Of a stretch of DNA of 64,000 nt, positions 1 to 8,075 are shown one piece after another. This DNA is from an uncultured Desulfosporosinus sp. GTDB lineage: Bacteria; Bacillota; Desulfitobacteriia; Desulfitobacteriales; Desulfitobacteriaceae. The notes below the pieces were generated by a model. That model was not told the DNA's origin and searched no databases. It saw nothing but the letters and a program-made list of their open reading frames with translations. The stretch is taken from positions 44,615 through 108,614 of the forward strand of contig CAKMJS010000029.1 in the NCBI GenBank assembly GCA_927405585.1. The letters run 5' to 3'. Position numbers and translations under genes: made by a program. Position 1 is the stretch's first letter; each line of letters starts with the position of its first letter.

Positions 1-243
1 TTTAGGTGCATGGTCAACTTGTCGACCTGATATCCAACGCCCAATATCGTGAAGTGCACAAGCCAAAGCTGCCTGTTCCGTGTCGATATTTCGCTTTTCT
101 GCTAACATTCGACCGATTTGAGCGCAACTTATGGCATGTGTTCTTTCCCATATAATTGGATAGTCACGTTCTAGCGCTTGCTCCTCCAAATAATTCATTA
201 AACTGTAAATCCTTTGCAAGTCATTCATAAAATCTCTATTCAA
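1..243 (-). CDS. HD-domain protein, N-terminal 81 codons (cut by window edge)
   Basis: This frame runs off the left edge, so only the N-terminus is present. It contains CALHDIGRW, the His-Asp pair of an HD-type metal-dependent phosphohydrolase, preceded by WERTHAISCAQ, whose His is the usual first metal ligand. The start is taken as the TTG at 243, because GAGGTG lies just upstream at proper spacing; an in-frame ATG at 228 is the alternative. The family cleaves phosphate esters or nucleotides, and the substrate cannot be told from this piece. It is transcribed divergently from the GH18 gene. I am fairly sure of the domain and not of the function. Confidence 0.7.
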   Translation of the reverse strand, partial: MNRDFMNDLQRIYSLMNYLEEQALERDYPIIWERTHAISCAQIGRMLAEKRNIDTEQAALACALHDIGRWISGRQVDHAPK

Positions 244-350
244 TCTCAACACCTCAATTTTCCTTATTTTACCACAAAAGAAAAGAAAATTTTTATTCTT
301 CCTCCTCATATCTTATCCTAGGAGTATTGCATCATAAGGAGGAGGTCTGT

Positions 351-1331
351 TTGAATTCAAATTGGACACCTATAGCTCGACGCCTTATCAACAAACGCTT
401 ATGGATACTCGGTTATGTAACTGAGGATTTTCAAGGGGACTTGGGCTCGTTAAACTCACTTCAACAACACGGTTCACACATTGATGTTTATGCTGACTTT
501 GCCTTTCAGCTTCAGCCTGATGGCCAGATCACCGGTCAAGTTAATAATCTGGCACTTCAAGAGGCCACTACACGAGGTATTGCACCCCTTATTCTTTTTC
601 ATAATTTTAACGGAACGATTTTTGATCCACTCCCACTGCGAACAGTCTTATCTTCCACAGCCTTGCAACGGAATACTATACGCCAAATGATAAATTTGCT
701 TCCAGCTAATGTGGCAGGATTACAAGTAGATTTCGAAGGCGTAGAAGCCCCTTACCGAATTCCATTTCTGACTTTTCTAGAGTCCTTAAGAGCTTCATTA
801 CATGAACGGGGGCTATTATTAACCATCGCTATCCCTGCAAAACGTTCAGAGTGGGAAGCACCAGGCTATGACTTTGCAGGAATTGGGCGTTTTTGTGATT
901 CAATTACGTTGATGACTTATGACGAGCATTACTCTGGTGGTTCACCCGGTCCTATATCAAGTTTACCATGGATGACCGAAGCGCTCGACTATGCCATTCG
1001 TTATATTCCACGTGAAAAAATCCTATTGGGAATTCCTGTTTATGGTTACGATTGGTCCAGCGAACCCACTCGAATTGTACCAATGCGAGATATTCCAGAG
1101 TTAGTCGCTCGATCCAATGCACAAATCCTTTGGTCCGACCCTGCCGTCGAACCATATTTCTATTATTGGAAAGGACGAGTTAAACATACAGTATGGTATG
1201 AAAATGAACTTTCTGCAAAAATTCGCCTCGGTTTTGTAAAAAGTTATCGACTAAGAGGAATTGCTATTTGGCGACTTGGTTATGAAACTAATCGATTCTG
1301 GCAAGAGTTAACCAATAAACTCAATAAATAA
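351..1331 (+). CDS. Glycoside hydrolase family 18 protein (spore-cortex or chitinase-like)
   Basis: A 326-residue GH18 catalytic domain without a recognisable signal peptide or LysM repeats. LGYVTEDF begins the barrel. GLQVDFEGVE (about residues 123-132) matches the GH18 active-site strand, with Glu129 as the probable proton donor, and LMTYDEHYSGG is the typical barrel-strand motif that follows. Related Firmicute proteins (YaaH, YdhD, SleL) cleave N-acetylglucosamine linkages in spore cortex or wall, but they normally carry LysM domains that are missing here. The start is the TTG at 351, placed 6-8 bases after AAGGAGGAGG; the upstream TTG at 327 would precede that ribosome binding site. A strong hairpin follows the stop. 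Confidence 0.8.
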   Translation: MNSNWTPIARRLINKRLWILGYVTEDFQGDLGSLNSLQQHGSHIDVYADFAFQLQPDGQITGQVNNLALQEATTRGIAPLILFHNFNGTIFDPLPLRTVLSSTALQRNTIRQMINLLPANVAGLQVDFEGVEAPYRIPFLTFLESLRASLHERGLLLTIAIPAKRSEWEAPGYDFAGIGRFCDSITLMTYDEHYSGGSPGPISSLPWMTEALDYAIRYIPREKILLGIPVYGYDWSSEPTRIVPMRDIPELVARSNAQILWSDPAVEPYFYYWKGRVKHTVWYENELSAKIRLGFVKSYRLRGIAIWRLGYETNRFWQELTNKLNK

Positions 1332-1346
1332 GCAAAATATCACTTG

Positions 1347-1400
1347 GAACAAGTAGTTAAAGAGCATCTTCTCATGAGGATGTTCTTTAACTACTTGTTC
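1347..1400 (+). terminator. Long hairpin after GH18 gene
   Basis: A 22-bp stem (1347-1368 with 1379-1400, one G-U pair) has a 10-base loop. It is followed by only a short T-rich stretch. It is probably a transcription terminator or mRNA stabiliser for the GH18 gene. Confidence 0.6.
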
Positions 1401-1459
1401 TTTAGAGATTTAGCACTTATTATTAAATTATCAAAATAATCAAAGGAAGTGAAGTTTTA

Positions 1460-1735
1460 ATGTACGAACTTTTAAATCATACTGAAAAATCTGTCCGCCA
1501 AGCACTTCAGGATTTTCTCGTGGAGAACATCCTACCATGCTCATGCGAACTATGTCAGGCGGATATTATGGCACTTGCGTTAAATCGATTGCCCGCCCAT
1601 TACTATGTTTCTCAACGCGGTGAGATTATGACTCGGTGGGAATCCCAGTCCACTACAGACAAAGCCCGTATCATGGCCGATGTTGTCCGTGCAGTACAAC
1701 AAGTAGGTGCTTCACCATCTCACCAACTCAAATAA
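1460..1735 (+). CDS. comFB: ComFB-like late competence protein
   Basis: A 91-residue soluble protein. Cys27, Cys29 and Cys32 (PCSCELC) are followed by DIMALALNRLPAHY, the hallmark of the ComFB family. Members are small proteins encoded in Bacillus with the ComF competence helicase, and related domains bind cyclic dinucleotides in cyanobacteria. Here it stands alone with no competence genes around it, so a role in DNA uptake is not supported by context. AGGAAGTGAAG precedes the ATG. The family call is good and the function uncertain. Confidence 0.8.
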   Translation: MYELLNHTEKSVRQALQDFLVENILPCSCELCQADIMALALNRLPAHYYVSQRGEIMTRWESQSTTDKARIMADVVRAVQQVGASPSHQLK

Positions 1736-1753
1736 TATATTACTCGTACCCTA

Positions 1754-1879
1754 TCAGATTTGGTCAGAATTAACTACAATAATGGCGGTCAATATAATGC
1801 TAACAAATACTGCCACTACTCTAAAAGGAGTGTCGATGGTCGGTCGTATGCTTACTTGCGTTAATTCTATGTCAACCAT
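1754..1879 (-). CDS. 41-residue single-span membrane microprotein
   Basis: A short open frame opposite to its neighbours, starting at ATG 1879 seven bases after a perfect AAGGAGG. The product begins MVDIELTQVSIRPTIDTPFR and then has one hydrophobic stretch, VVAVFVSIILTAIIVV (about residues 21-36), ending NSDQI. The strong ribosome binding site and the clean transmembrane segment argue for a real gene; its length keeps it out of ordinary gene calls. I do not recognise a family. It lies between comFB and the Crp/Fnr gene. Confidence 0.5.
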   Translation of the reverse strand: MVDIELTQVSIRPTIDTPFRVVAVFVSIILTAIIVVNSDQI

Positions 1880-2064
1880 GCCAGTTCCTCCTTGCAATAT
1901 GAAAGACTTCTTTTACTTTCTATACTATGCAAAACTACCATCAATGGATTACAATTTCAATCATCTCTGATCCTTAACACACATAACTAAAAGCATTATA
2001 AATGTCCAGAGATACATTAGGGGCGCGATGCATCGTGCCCTTAATTCGAAATGAGGTGTAATTA

Positions 2065-2739
2065 GTGCTTAAGTCTGAAGACCTTCTGCGTTTTTCTCTA
2101 TTCTCATCATTAACTCCTACGGACCTCTCTCTGTTGCTCCCTCATTTAAAAGAACGTCGCTACCGTCGTGGTCAATTATTATTTATTGAGGGGGAGATTG
2201 GCTCGTCAGTATTTTTTGTCCTTTCTGGCCAAATTAAACTCAGTAAATCGACACCTAATGGGGATGAACAAATCCTCGATTGGTGCGGCCCCTATGAATG
2301 TTTAGCGGAGATTTTACTTCTTGAAGACGGCTCCTACCCAGCAACTGCTGAAGTCCTTCAAGACAGTACACTTTTAGTTCTACATAACGAAGTGATGCCT
2401 AGCATACTGGAAGCTAGCCCTGCCCTTTCTGTCGCCCTCATACGCACTTTGAGCCGGCGTTTAAGACTTGCCCAAGAATTCATACGGATTTTAACTAACC
2501 GTTCTACTGCAGGAATACTTGCCGCACTTTTCCTAAGACTAGCCCAGCCTGCCAGTAAACCTGGCCAACCAATATTTGTTGATGCATCCCTCACTCATCG
2601 CGACCTTGCCAGTATGATTGGAACAAGTCGAGAGTGTGTCAACCGTTCCATAAATGGATGGAAAAAATCTGGAATACTGAAGCTCGTCGACGATCGATTA
2701 GAAATTATCAAACCCTATGAATTAGCGGAATGGCCATAA
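2065..2739 (+). CDS. Crp/Fnr-family transcriptional regulator
   Basis: A 224-residue protein with an N-terminal cyclic-nucleotide-binding-type barrel (about 10-120; FFVLSGQIKLS, then the typical glycine-rich turns) and a C-terminal winged helix (LTHRDLASMIGTSRECVNRSI, about 175-195). Start is GTG, with GAGGTG six bases upstream. There is no N-terminal four-cysteine cluster, so it is not a classical Fnr oxygen sensor; Cys74 and Cys79 are the only nearby cysteines. The effector is unknown. It converges on the hypothetical gene at 2751, 11 bases away. Confidence 0.85.
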   Translation: MLKSEDLLRFSLFSSLTPTDLSLLLPHLKERRYRRGQLLFIEGEIGSSVFFVLSGQIKLSKSTPNGDEQILDWCGPYECLAEILLLEDGSYPATAEVLQDSTLLVLHNEVMPSILEASPALSVALIRTLSRRLRLAQEFIRILTNRSTAGILAALFLRLAQPASKPGQPIFVDASLTHRDLASMIGTSRECVNRSINGWKKSGILKLVDDRLEIIKPYELAEWP

Positions 2740-2750
2740 GCCTAACCATT

Positions 2751-3593
2751 TTAGATTAAGGCTTCTGATCTTTCCAGTTGATTAATTATGTGCCAGCAAT
2801 CTTCCCAACTTATGTTTAACTGACGCCTCCAAAAAATCATGGTCGCTCGAGTTTTTTCACACGTTCGATCATTAAGCAGACTTTGGATCGGAGGCTTTCC
2901 TCCCCAAGCTTTAATCCATTCTTGGTAACACTGAATTAGTTCAATCGATTGGCTTTTTAGATATCGCAGAGTATAGATACTTGTTAGCCAATGAACCGCC
3001 TCATCTTCGCCTCCCCTAGAATATACTTGCCCATCTAAGTCCTCTCCGGCGATTAAGAGGAGCAAAAATAAGAAGTGAACTCGCACAGCCTGTCGTAAGG
3101 ACTCAGGATTCATTTGGAGGATTTCCGCAAACCTACCCAAGGGTTTTAGAAATAGTTTAACGCATGGATCTCGATAGGTACAGACTCCGAAAGCAGATAG
3201 GGGAATCGGGAAAACTTCCTCTAGCCCACACTCTTTTAATTGATCCACTAAGTCTCGTTCAGCCTGAACTAACCTTTGTTCTCGGATTGAAAGTTGGTCA
3301 GTCGTTTCTTTAAGGAAAGATTCCGCATCTCGGGGACGATCCGGTAGAGAATCTGCCCATTCGCGTAAGCGGGAGCGTCGGGGCATTAGAATATCAATCA
3401 ACGATCCCGTTTCTTGATGCAATAATTTGAAGCCTTGGCGGACCCGTTCGGGATCACGATATAATCCCCGCATTAACATTTCGGCCGCCCGTGGAATTTC
3501 CATTGATTCTTCAAACCGAATTAATGATTCTCCGTTTTTCTCTGGAAACTTGAGTCCCATCGCTTGCTCAATCTCTAATCGCAACGAAGACAC
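2751..3593 (-). CDS. Conserved-looking soluble protein of unknown function
   Basis: A 280-residue protein, mostly helical by composition, that I do not recognise. A charged N-terminal half (RGLYRDPERVRQGFKLLHQE; a possible coiled coil around 95-120) precedes a hydrophobic patch (VHFLFLLLLIAGEDL, about 168-182) and a tryptophan-rich end. Start is GTG with AGGAGGGG seven bases upstream, which supports expression. It is divergent from the Ski2-like helicase, with 146 bases between them. Confidence 0.6.
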   Translation of the reverse strand: MSSLRLEIEQAMGLKFPEKNGESLIRFEESMEIPRAAEMLMRGLYRDPERVRQGFKLLHQETGSLIDILMPRRSRLREWADSLPDRPRDAESFLKETTDQLSIREQRLVQAERDLVDQLKECGLEEVFPIPLSAFGVCTYRDPCVKLFLKPLGRFAEILQMNPESLRQAVRVHFLFLLLLIAGEDLDGQVYSRGGEDEAVHWLTSIYTLRYLKSQSIELIQCYQEWIKAWGGKPPIQSLLNDRTCEKTRATMIFWRRQLNISWEDCWHIINQLERSEALI

Positions 3594-3739
3594 CGTGATC
3601 CCCTCCTAGTCTCAACCCTTGTCTCTAATTCCATCATATGGATTTCGAAGGGCATTCAGACCATTCTCCGCCTAAAGTTGACCATTAATCACCATTTTGT
3701 TAATATAAGTAAAATGAAATCAGAAACGAGCTGACTCGC

Positions 3740-5989
3740 ATGGCTAACCGCACCTATCACCAATTCACACTCGACTCTTTTCAAGAAGAAGCACTGGATG
3801 CTATTGATGCCGGAAAATCAGTCATTGTTGCCGCTCCCACAGGGACTGGTAAAACGTTGGTTGCTGATTATTTAATCGAAAAAGCTATGAATGAACACTT
3901 ACGAGTGATCTATACCGCGCCCATCAAAGCGTTAAGTAATCAAAAATACAGAGACTTCAAAGCACAGTTTGGAGAAGAGGCAGTAGGCATCATGACTGGG
4001 GATGTTGTCCTTAATCCGACCGCCCCCCTCCTTATAATGACAACTGAAGTATTCCGCAACCAAGTCATCACGGAAGATCCTAATCTTGAGTTCGTTTCTC
4101 ATATTGTTTTTGATGAAATTCACTGGCTTAATGACGAGGAACGCGGGACCGTATGGGAAGAGTCCATAATTCTTGCGCCGGCGAAAATGAAGATCCTGGG
4201 ATTAAGTGCTACCATCGCAAATGCTCAACATTTAGTTGATTGGATTAAATCCATACGGCATGAGGATGTTGCCCTTATCGAAGAATCCAAACGAGTTGTT
4301 CCTTTAGAATACTTTTACTACACTAAAGACACTGGGCTTGTCGACTATGACCAACTTTGGCATTATTATCGCCAGAAGCTTAAAGATCGGATTGATGATC
4401 AAAACCCCTTCGGACCTACTACTCACTTAGACCTCATTCGCGCGATTCAGCGTGAGCATCTTCCTGCATTATTTTTTGTTTTTAGCCGCAAGCAATGTGC
4501 TGTAAAAGCCATGGAATTATCGATGATTGCCAATTATTTAAGATCTCCAGAACGCCGAATTGTTGAACAGAAATTTCTAATGCTCTTTGGTCCCGAAATT
4601 GAATGGTCGTCCTCTACACGTCAGCTCAAGCGTTTATGTTCAAAAGGTATTGCCTATCATCATGCTGGTTTACTCCCTTCCCAAAAAGTCGTGGTGGAAG
4701 AACTCTTCTTACAACGCTTAATTAAAGTACTTTACTGCACCGAAACCTTTAGCGTTGGGATTAATTATCCCGTCAAAGCAGTTTGTTTTGACACGCTCAG
4801 CAAATATGATGGACACAACTTTCGTCCGCTTGCGAACCACGAATTTTTCCAAATGTCTGGCCGTGCTGGACGACGAGGCCTTGATGAAAAAGGTTATTCA
4901 TTTGCTGTCGTAGATTTAGCCTATATGGAAAAAAGCCCACCCCCGAAATTCCAGTTAAATCGCCTTGAACCACTTACCAGTCAATTTAGACTGACCTACA
5001 ATACAGTACTTAATCTCACGGCAACTCTGACCCAAAGCCAGATAGAAACTTATTTTCAGAAAAGTTTTGCGGCATATAGTTACCACTTAAGCTCCAAGCA
5101 TTTACATACCGAATTAACTGAAATCGAGCAACAGCTGGAAGGAGCTCAACATAACCTCTGCGAAGAAGTTGGAACGTTTATCTGTCCCTTGAAACATCAC
5201 CCCAAACGAAAAGAATTTGAGAGACTTAAGAGAACATATAAGGCTCTAGGACCCCGCAAGCAAACTCGGGTTTACGGACGGGAAATGGCTCGGAAAATTC
5301 GAGCCTGGGAGAAACTATTATCCCAAGCTCCAAAGAGTTGTCCCTCAGCACGACAAGATAGTTGTAAAAACCATAGCAAATCATACTTAGCTATACAACA
5401 ACGCCGCAAGGAGCTCCAAACGGCCCTAGCTGATCTTCCAGAGGAAAATGCCTTTCTACTTGAATTTGAATACAAGAAGAACCACCTTCGTCAAATAGGC
5501 TACTTACGAGAAGATGAACTCCTACCTCGTGGTACATGTGCGAGTCGTATATATGTACAAGAGCTCTTGGTAACAGAACTTATTTACTCAGACATATTCA
5601 ATCAAATTGATGACGATCAGCTTAATGCCTTGCTGTCGAGTATCGACTTCGAAGCACGCAAAAACGATGTGTTTCAGCGTGCTGGAGTTTTCGATTTAGC
5701 GCCAGTCAAAGATATTTGTGAGTATATCCAAAGCATTTGTGGTGAAGATGCCATTAGATACGACCCACGCGTGGCAGGAATTACCTATGCTTGGAGCCAA
5801 GGCTCAACGTTCGTTGAAGTACAAGCATTATGTAATCTTGATGAGGGCGACATCATCAGTGTTTTTAGGCGAACTATCGATCTTCTGCGCCAGATGCGAG
5901 AAGCAACCAGCGATTCTGTCATGCGAACGCGTTTTAAAGCATGTATGACTAAGCTGGATCGAGATGAAGCCGCAATTATGGAACTGTAG
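3740..5989 (+). CDS. Ski2-like superfamily II RNA helicase with DSHCT-type end
   Basis: A 749-residue ATP-dependent helicase. Walker A is APTGTGKT (32-39), Walker B is DEIH (125-128), motif III is LSATIAN, and motif VI is QMSGRAGRRGLDEKG (about 372-386). The last 100 residues (LDEGDIISVFRRTIDLLRQM) match the DSHCT domain of Ski2/Mtr4/Dob1-type RNA helicases, which feed RNA to decay machinery in eukaryotes. Bacterial versions occur in actinobacteria, cyanobacteria and some clostridia. A middle segment contains four cysteines (CPLKHH and CPSARQDSC) that could form a metal site. It is monocistronic, ending in a strong hairpin terminator. Confidence 0.85.
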   Translation: MANRTYHQFTLDSFQEEALDAIDAGKSVIVAAPTGTGKTLVADYLIEKAMNEHLRVIYTAPIKALSNQKYRDFKAQFGEEAVGIMTGDVVLNPTAPLLIMTTEVFRNQVITEDPNLEFVSHIVFDEIHWLNDEERGTVWEESIILAPAKMKILGLSATIANAQHLVDWIKSIRHEDVALIEESKRVVPLEYFYYTKDTGLVDYDQLWHYYRQKLKDRIDDQNPFGPTTHLDLIRAIQREHLPALFFVFSRKQCAVKAMELSMIANYLRSPERRIVEQKFLMLFGPEIEWSSSTRQLKRLCSKGIAYHHAGLLPSQKVVVEELFLQRLIKVLYCTETFSVGINYPVKAVCFDTLSKYDGHNFRPLANHEFFQMSGRAGRRGLDEKGYSFAVVDLAYMEKSPPPKFQLNRLEPLTSQFRLTYNTVLNLTATLTQSQIETYFQKSFAAYSYHLSSKHLHTELTEIEQQLEGAQHNLCEEVGTFICPLKHHPKRKEFERLKRTYKALGPRKQTRVYGREMARKIRAWEKLLSQAPKSCPSARQDSCKNHSKSYLAIQQRRKELQTALADLPEENAFLLEFEYKKNHLRQIGYLREDELLPRGTCASRIYVQELLVTELIYSDIFNQIDDDQLNALLSSIDFEARKNDVFQRAGVFDLAPVKDICEYIQSICGEDAIRYDPRVAGITYAWSQGSTFVEVQALCNLDEGDIISVFRRTIDLLRQMREATSDSVMRTRFKACMTKLDRDEAAIMEL

Positions 5990-6019
5990 GGGCATTCATG
6001 CATTGCCCATATCTTTACG

Positions 6020-6067
6020 AAAATCAGAAGGGAAAAGCGAAATCGTTCGCTTTTCCCTTCTGATTTT
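6020..6067 (+). terminator. Terminator after Ski2-like helicase
   Basis: A perfect 21-bp inverted repeat (6020-6040 with 6047-6067) with a 6-base loop. The right arm ends in TGATTTT. It probably works in both directions, since rubredoxin arrives from the other side. Confidence 0.85.
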
Positions 6068-6088
6068 CCGAATTAGAGTACGGGGATC

Positions 6089-6112
6089 CATCCCACGTGA
6101 AGAAGTGGGAGT
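6089..6112. other. Small CCCAC...GTGGG hairpin
   Basis: A short stem-loop (TCCCAC, loop GTGAAGAA, GTGGGA) followed by GTCTTACG. Its shape resembles the subterminal hairpins of IS200/IS605 elements, but no transposase lies nearby. It may be an element end or imprint, or chance. Confidence 0.25.
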
Positions 6113-6138
6113 CTTACGATTGGATAAACTAATTTGAG

Positions 6139-6300
6139 TTACTCTGATACCTCAAACTCTTCTTTACCTACTCCACAAACTGGGCAAACCCAATCCTCCG
6201 GTATATCCTCAAAAGCTGTACCTGGTGCAACACCGGAGTCAGGATCCCCAACCGCTGGATCATAAACATAGCCACAAGCAGAACAAACATACTTTTTCAT
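6139..6300 (-). CDS. rub: Rubredoxin
   Basis: A 53-residue rubredoxin, complete. Two knuckles bind a single Fe(Cys)4 centre: CSACG (Cys6, Cys9) and CPVCG (Cys39, Cys42). The conserved [15 protein letters not shown] and [10 protein letters not shown] segments are present. It is a cytoplasmic one-electron carrier that in anaerobes serves oxygen and peroxide detoxification or other oxidoreductases; no partner is encoded next to it. AGGAGG lies six bases before the ATG. It is transcribed alone. Confidence 0.95.
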   Translation of the reverse strand: MKKYVCSACGYVYDPAVGDPDSGVAPGTAFEDIPEDWVCPVCGVGKEEFEVSE

Positions 6301-6398
6301 AGAACCCCTCCTAATTTGATTAATTGAAATTAATATTAGTTTAACATCTTTTAAATACTATAGCAAATGCTGTAGACTACTCTTATCACTTTTGGATA

Positions 6399-6851
6399 CT
6401 AGCTTAACGATCCGCTATATAATGAAATGTTGTATTCCATTACAACATAGCGACGAAAATTCTCCACGCAATGACATGGCTCCAAGTGATCGCAAAAACC
6501 AACTTCCAGTTTACCAATTAAATGATGGTGCAAAATATGTACATTGACGTATAAGTGATTTACTCGCTCACTGACTGCTAAATAGTGGCGTGTAGTGAAA
6601 TACACTAAAACGAGCATTACCGTGCTCATAATTAATCCGCTTCCTGGTAATAACCAAGGAAGAAATAAAATCGATAACACTAGCACTAAAAGAATAAATA
6701 ACTCAAGTGTTTCTTGCAATTTAGCCGTTTTCCATGCGTAATAACGCCCAAGAAATTCACTGAATAACTGAGCCATACGTAAGGAGAGAACTGGCAAATT
6801 TTGATGTCCTTTCGTTTTAAATATAGGTTGGCAAAGTATCCCCACTCTCAT
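6399..6851 (-). CDS. Two-span membrane protein of unknown function
   Basis: A 150-residue protein with a basic N-terminus, two adjacent hydrophobic segments (LFILLVLVLSILFLPWLL, about 51-68, and a second ending LVLVYFTT), then a soluble tail with HILHHHLIGKL and CDHLEPCHC, which could bind a metal. I do not recognise the family. The ribosome binding site (AAGGGGCGG) sits very close to the ATG, so the start is uncertain. It follows the HAD gene by 21 bases and is probably co-transcribed with it. Confidence 0.55.
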   Translation of the reverse strand: MRVGILCQPIFKTKGHQNLPVLSLRMAQLFSEFLGRYYAWKTAKLQETLELFILLVLVLSILFLPWLLPGSGLIMSTVMLVLVYFTTRHYLAVSERVNHLYVNVHILHHHLIGKLEVGFCDHLEPCHCVENFRRYVVMEYNISLYSGSLS

Positions 6852-6872
6852 CCGCCCCTTCAGTCCAGCAGA

Positions 6873-7565
6873 TTACAAATTCTTTTGACTAATTAAACGG
6901 AATAAATCCTCAAGAGTGCCTGCGTAATCAGTCTGCGCCTCGGAATCTATAGATCCTACGAGAAACATCTTCATCCCCAGTTCCCGACAGACTATGTCCT
7001 GTGATTTCCCGCTGACTAACAAGCAGCTTTCAGGAGAAACACCAATACTACCTGCAACTTCGCTATAAAAGTCGAGTTTAGGTTTCAAGTAATGGAAATT
7101 ATCAAAGGCAGGAACAATCTTGAAATGTTCGGGCGTAAGCCCAGCCCAACGTACATGCTCTCGCATGGCACTTAACGGGAGAACAGGGTTTGAGGCAACT
7201 GCTGTTATAAATCCTTGTTGAATGGCATGCTCTACCACTTTAGCCCCTTGAGGAATGGCCTGAACCAAACACCTTAATGCTGGGAAATCAGATTCATAAA
7301 ATTCCTCAAAAATTGGACGAAGAGTAAGTAAGGAATGTCCCGTCGCTTTAGTAAAATCGTCGTAAAATGTCTGCATATTTGTCTGCCCAGGCTTAGGATC
7401 AGTTTGTGAAGTTTCCAGTGATTTTAATAATTGTTTAGAGAACTTATCTGGAGAAATTAGATGCGCAAAGCGAGGGGCCAAAATTCCTAGATAATTGCGC
7501 ATAAAAACGGTCATATCAACACTTATCAGCGTTCCCTCAAGGTCAAAGAGAATGGCTTGAATCAA
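6873..7565 (-). CDS. HAD-superfamily hydrolase
   Basis: A 230-residue haloacid-dehalogenase-type phosphatase. Motif I is FDLEGTL, with Asp8 as nucleophile. The usual second Asp is Glu, as in enolase-phosphatase MtnC (DIEGT), which is a mild oddity. AVASNP fits motif II, KPKLDFY motif III, and a C-terminal CLLVSGKSQDIVC segment takes the place of the acidic motif IV, with weak conservation. The substrate is unknown. AGGAGGATAATACC precedes the ATG. Confidence 0.75.
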   Translation of the reverse strand: MIQAILFDLEGTLISVDMTVFMRNYLGILAPRFAHLISPDKFSKQLLKSLETSQTDPKPGQTNMQTFYDDFTKATGHSLLTLRPIFEEFYESDFPALRCLVQAIPQGAKVVEHAIQQGFITAVASNPVLPLSAMREHVRWAGLTPEHFKIVPAFDNFHYLKPKLDFYSEVAGSIGVSPESCLLVSGKSQDIVCRELGMKMFLVGSIDSEAQTDYAGTLEDLFRLISQKNL

Positions 7566-7719
7566 GGTATTATCCTCCTAGTCGAGGTCATAAACACAGA
7601 ACATTGATTGTTCTGGTTCAGACTTATATTATTCTCCTTTTCCTTACGAATTCCTTCTAGTGTTTGAGATGTTTCCTATTAAACATTTATATTCCCTCAT
7701 CTACAAAAAATATTCACAT

Positions 7720-7755
7720 AAAAAAAGTGCCTTTGGGAATTTATCCCTCAAGCAC
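7720..7755 (-). terminator. Intrinsic terminator of the minus-strand RNA candidate
   Basis: On the minus strand, GTGC and GGGA pair with TCCC and GCAC (7727-7755), followed directly by seven T residues (7720-7726). It is a canonical rho-independent terminator. It lies far beyond the lldH-like stop codon (8076), so it ends either a long 3' UTR or a separate RNA. Confidence 0.85.
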
Positions 7756-7815
7756 CTTAACAATTCTCAGTTTAGCAACGACCCACTCTGATTACAAAGA
7801 GGTGCATTACTGAGA

Positions 7816-7995
7816 TTATCCCTCTCTAACGAGCTGCAGACACATTAGCAGGGTCCTTACTTTCTTTAGTGAAGCGTTAGAAATTGCCCCTGGATCCTTT
7901 TTCCCACGCCTACACCTTTTCTCCTTATGCGATTTCGCTCGCTTTCGAGGCACCAATGCCTTACTAATTTCTGGATAAAAAGGTGTCTGCTTCAT
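7816..7995 (-). CDS. Possible 59-residue Lys/Arg-rich microprotein (overlaps RNA candidate)
   Basis: An open frame starting MKQTPFYPEISKALVPRKRA and rich in basic residues (KSHKEKRCRRGKK), ending TLLMCLQLVREG. The ribosome binding site is weak (GAAGTAAGAA). The strong base-pairing potential of the same DNA makes a non-coding explanation equally likely. No family was recognised. It is recorded because the frame fills most of the gap. Confidence 0.2.
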   Translation of the reverse strand: MKQTPFYPEISKALVPRKRAKSHKEKRCRRGKKDPGAISNASLKKVRTLLMCLQLVREG

Positions 7996-8075
7996 TTCTT
8001 ACTTCTAGATGGTTATAGTAAATTCCTTGAGAGAAAAAGATATAATTTACACCTATATTGTAAGATTTATACTAA

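Larger units (their letters stand above)
7720..7995 (-). ncRNA. Candidate structured RNA with competing long-range stems
   Basis: Between the lldH-like stop and a canonical terminator, the minus strand holds several exact complementary pairs: 7983-7990 with 7836-7843 (8 bp), 7978-7986 with 7912-7920 (9 bp), 7966-7972 with 7879-7885 (7 bp), 7875-7881 with 7825-7831 (7 bp) and 7809-7814 with 7766-7771 (6 bp). It also has three tiny adjacent hairpins around 7935-7960. Several pairs cross or exclude each other, as in pseudoknots or switches. No Rfam family was recognised by eye: 6S, tmRNA, RNase P, SRP and the common riboswitch signatures were considered. A 59-codon open frame overlaps it. Confidence 0.4.

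Noticed and set aside
1707..1970. 87-codon plus-strand frame after comFB
   Set aside because: No ribosome binding site, low-complexity composition, and it overlaps the better-supported minus-strand microprotein.
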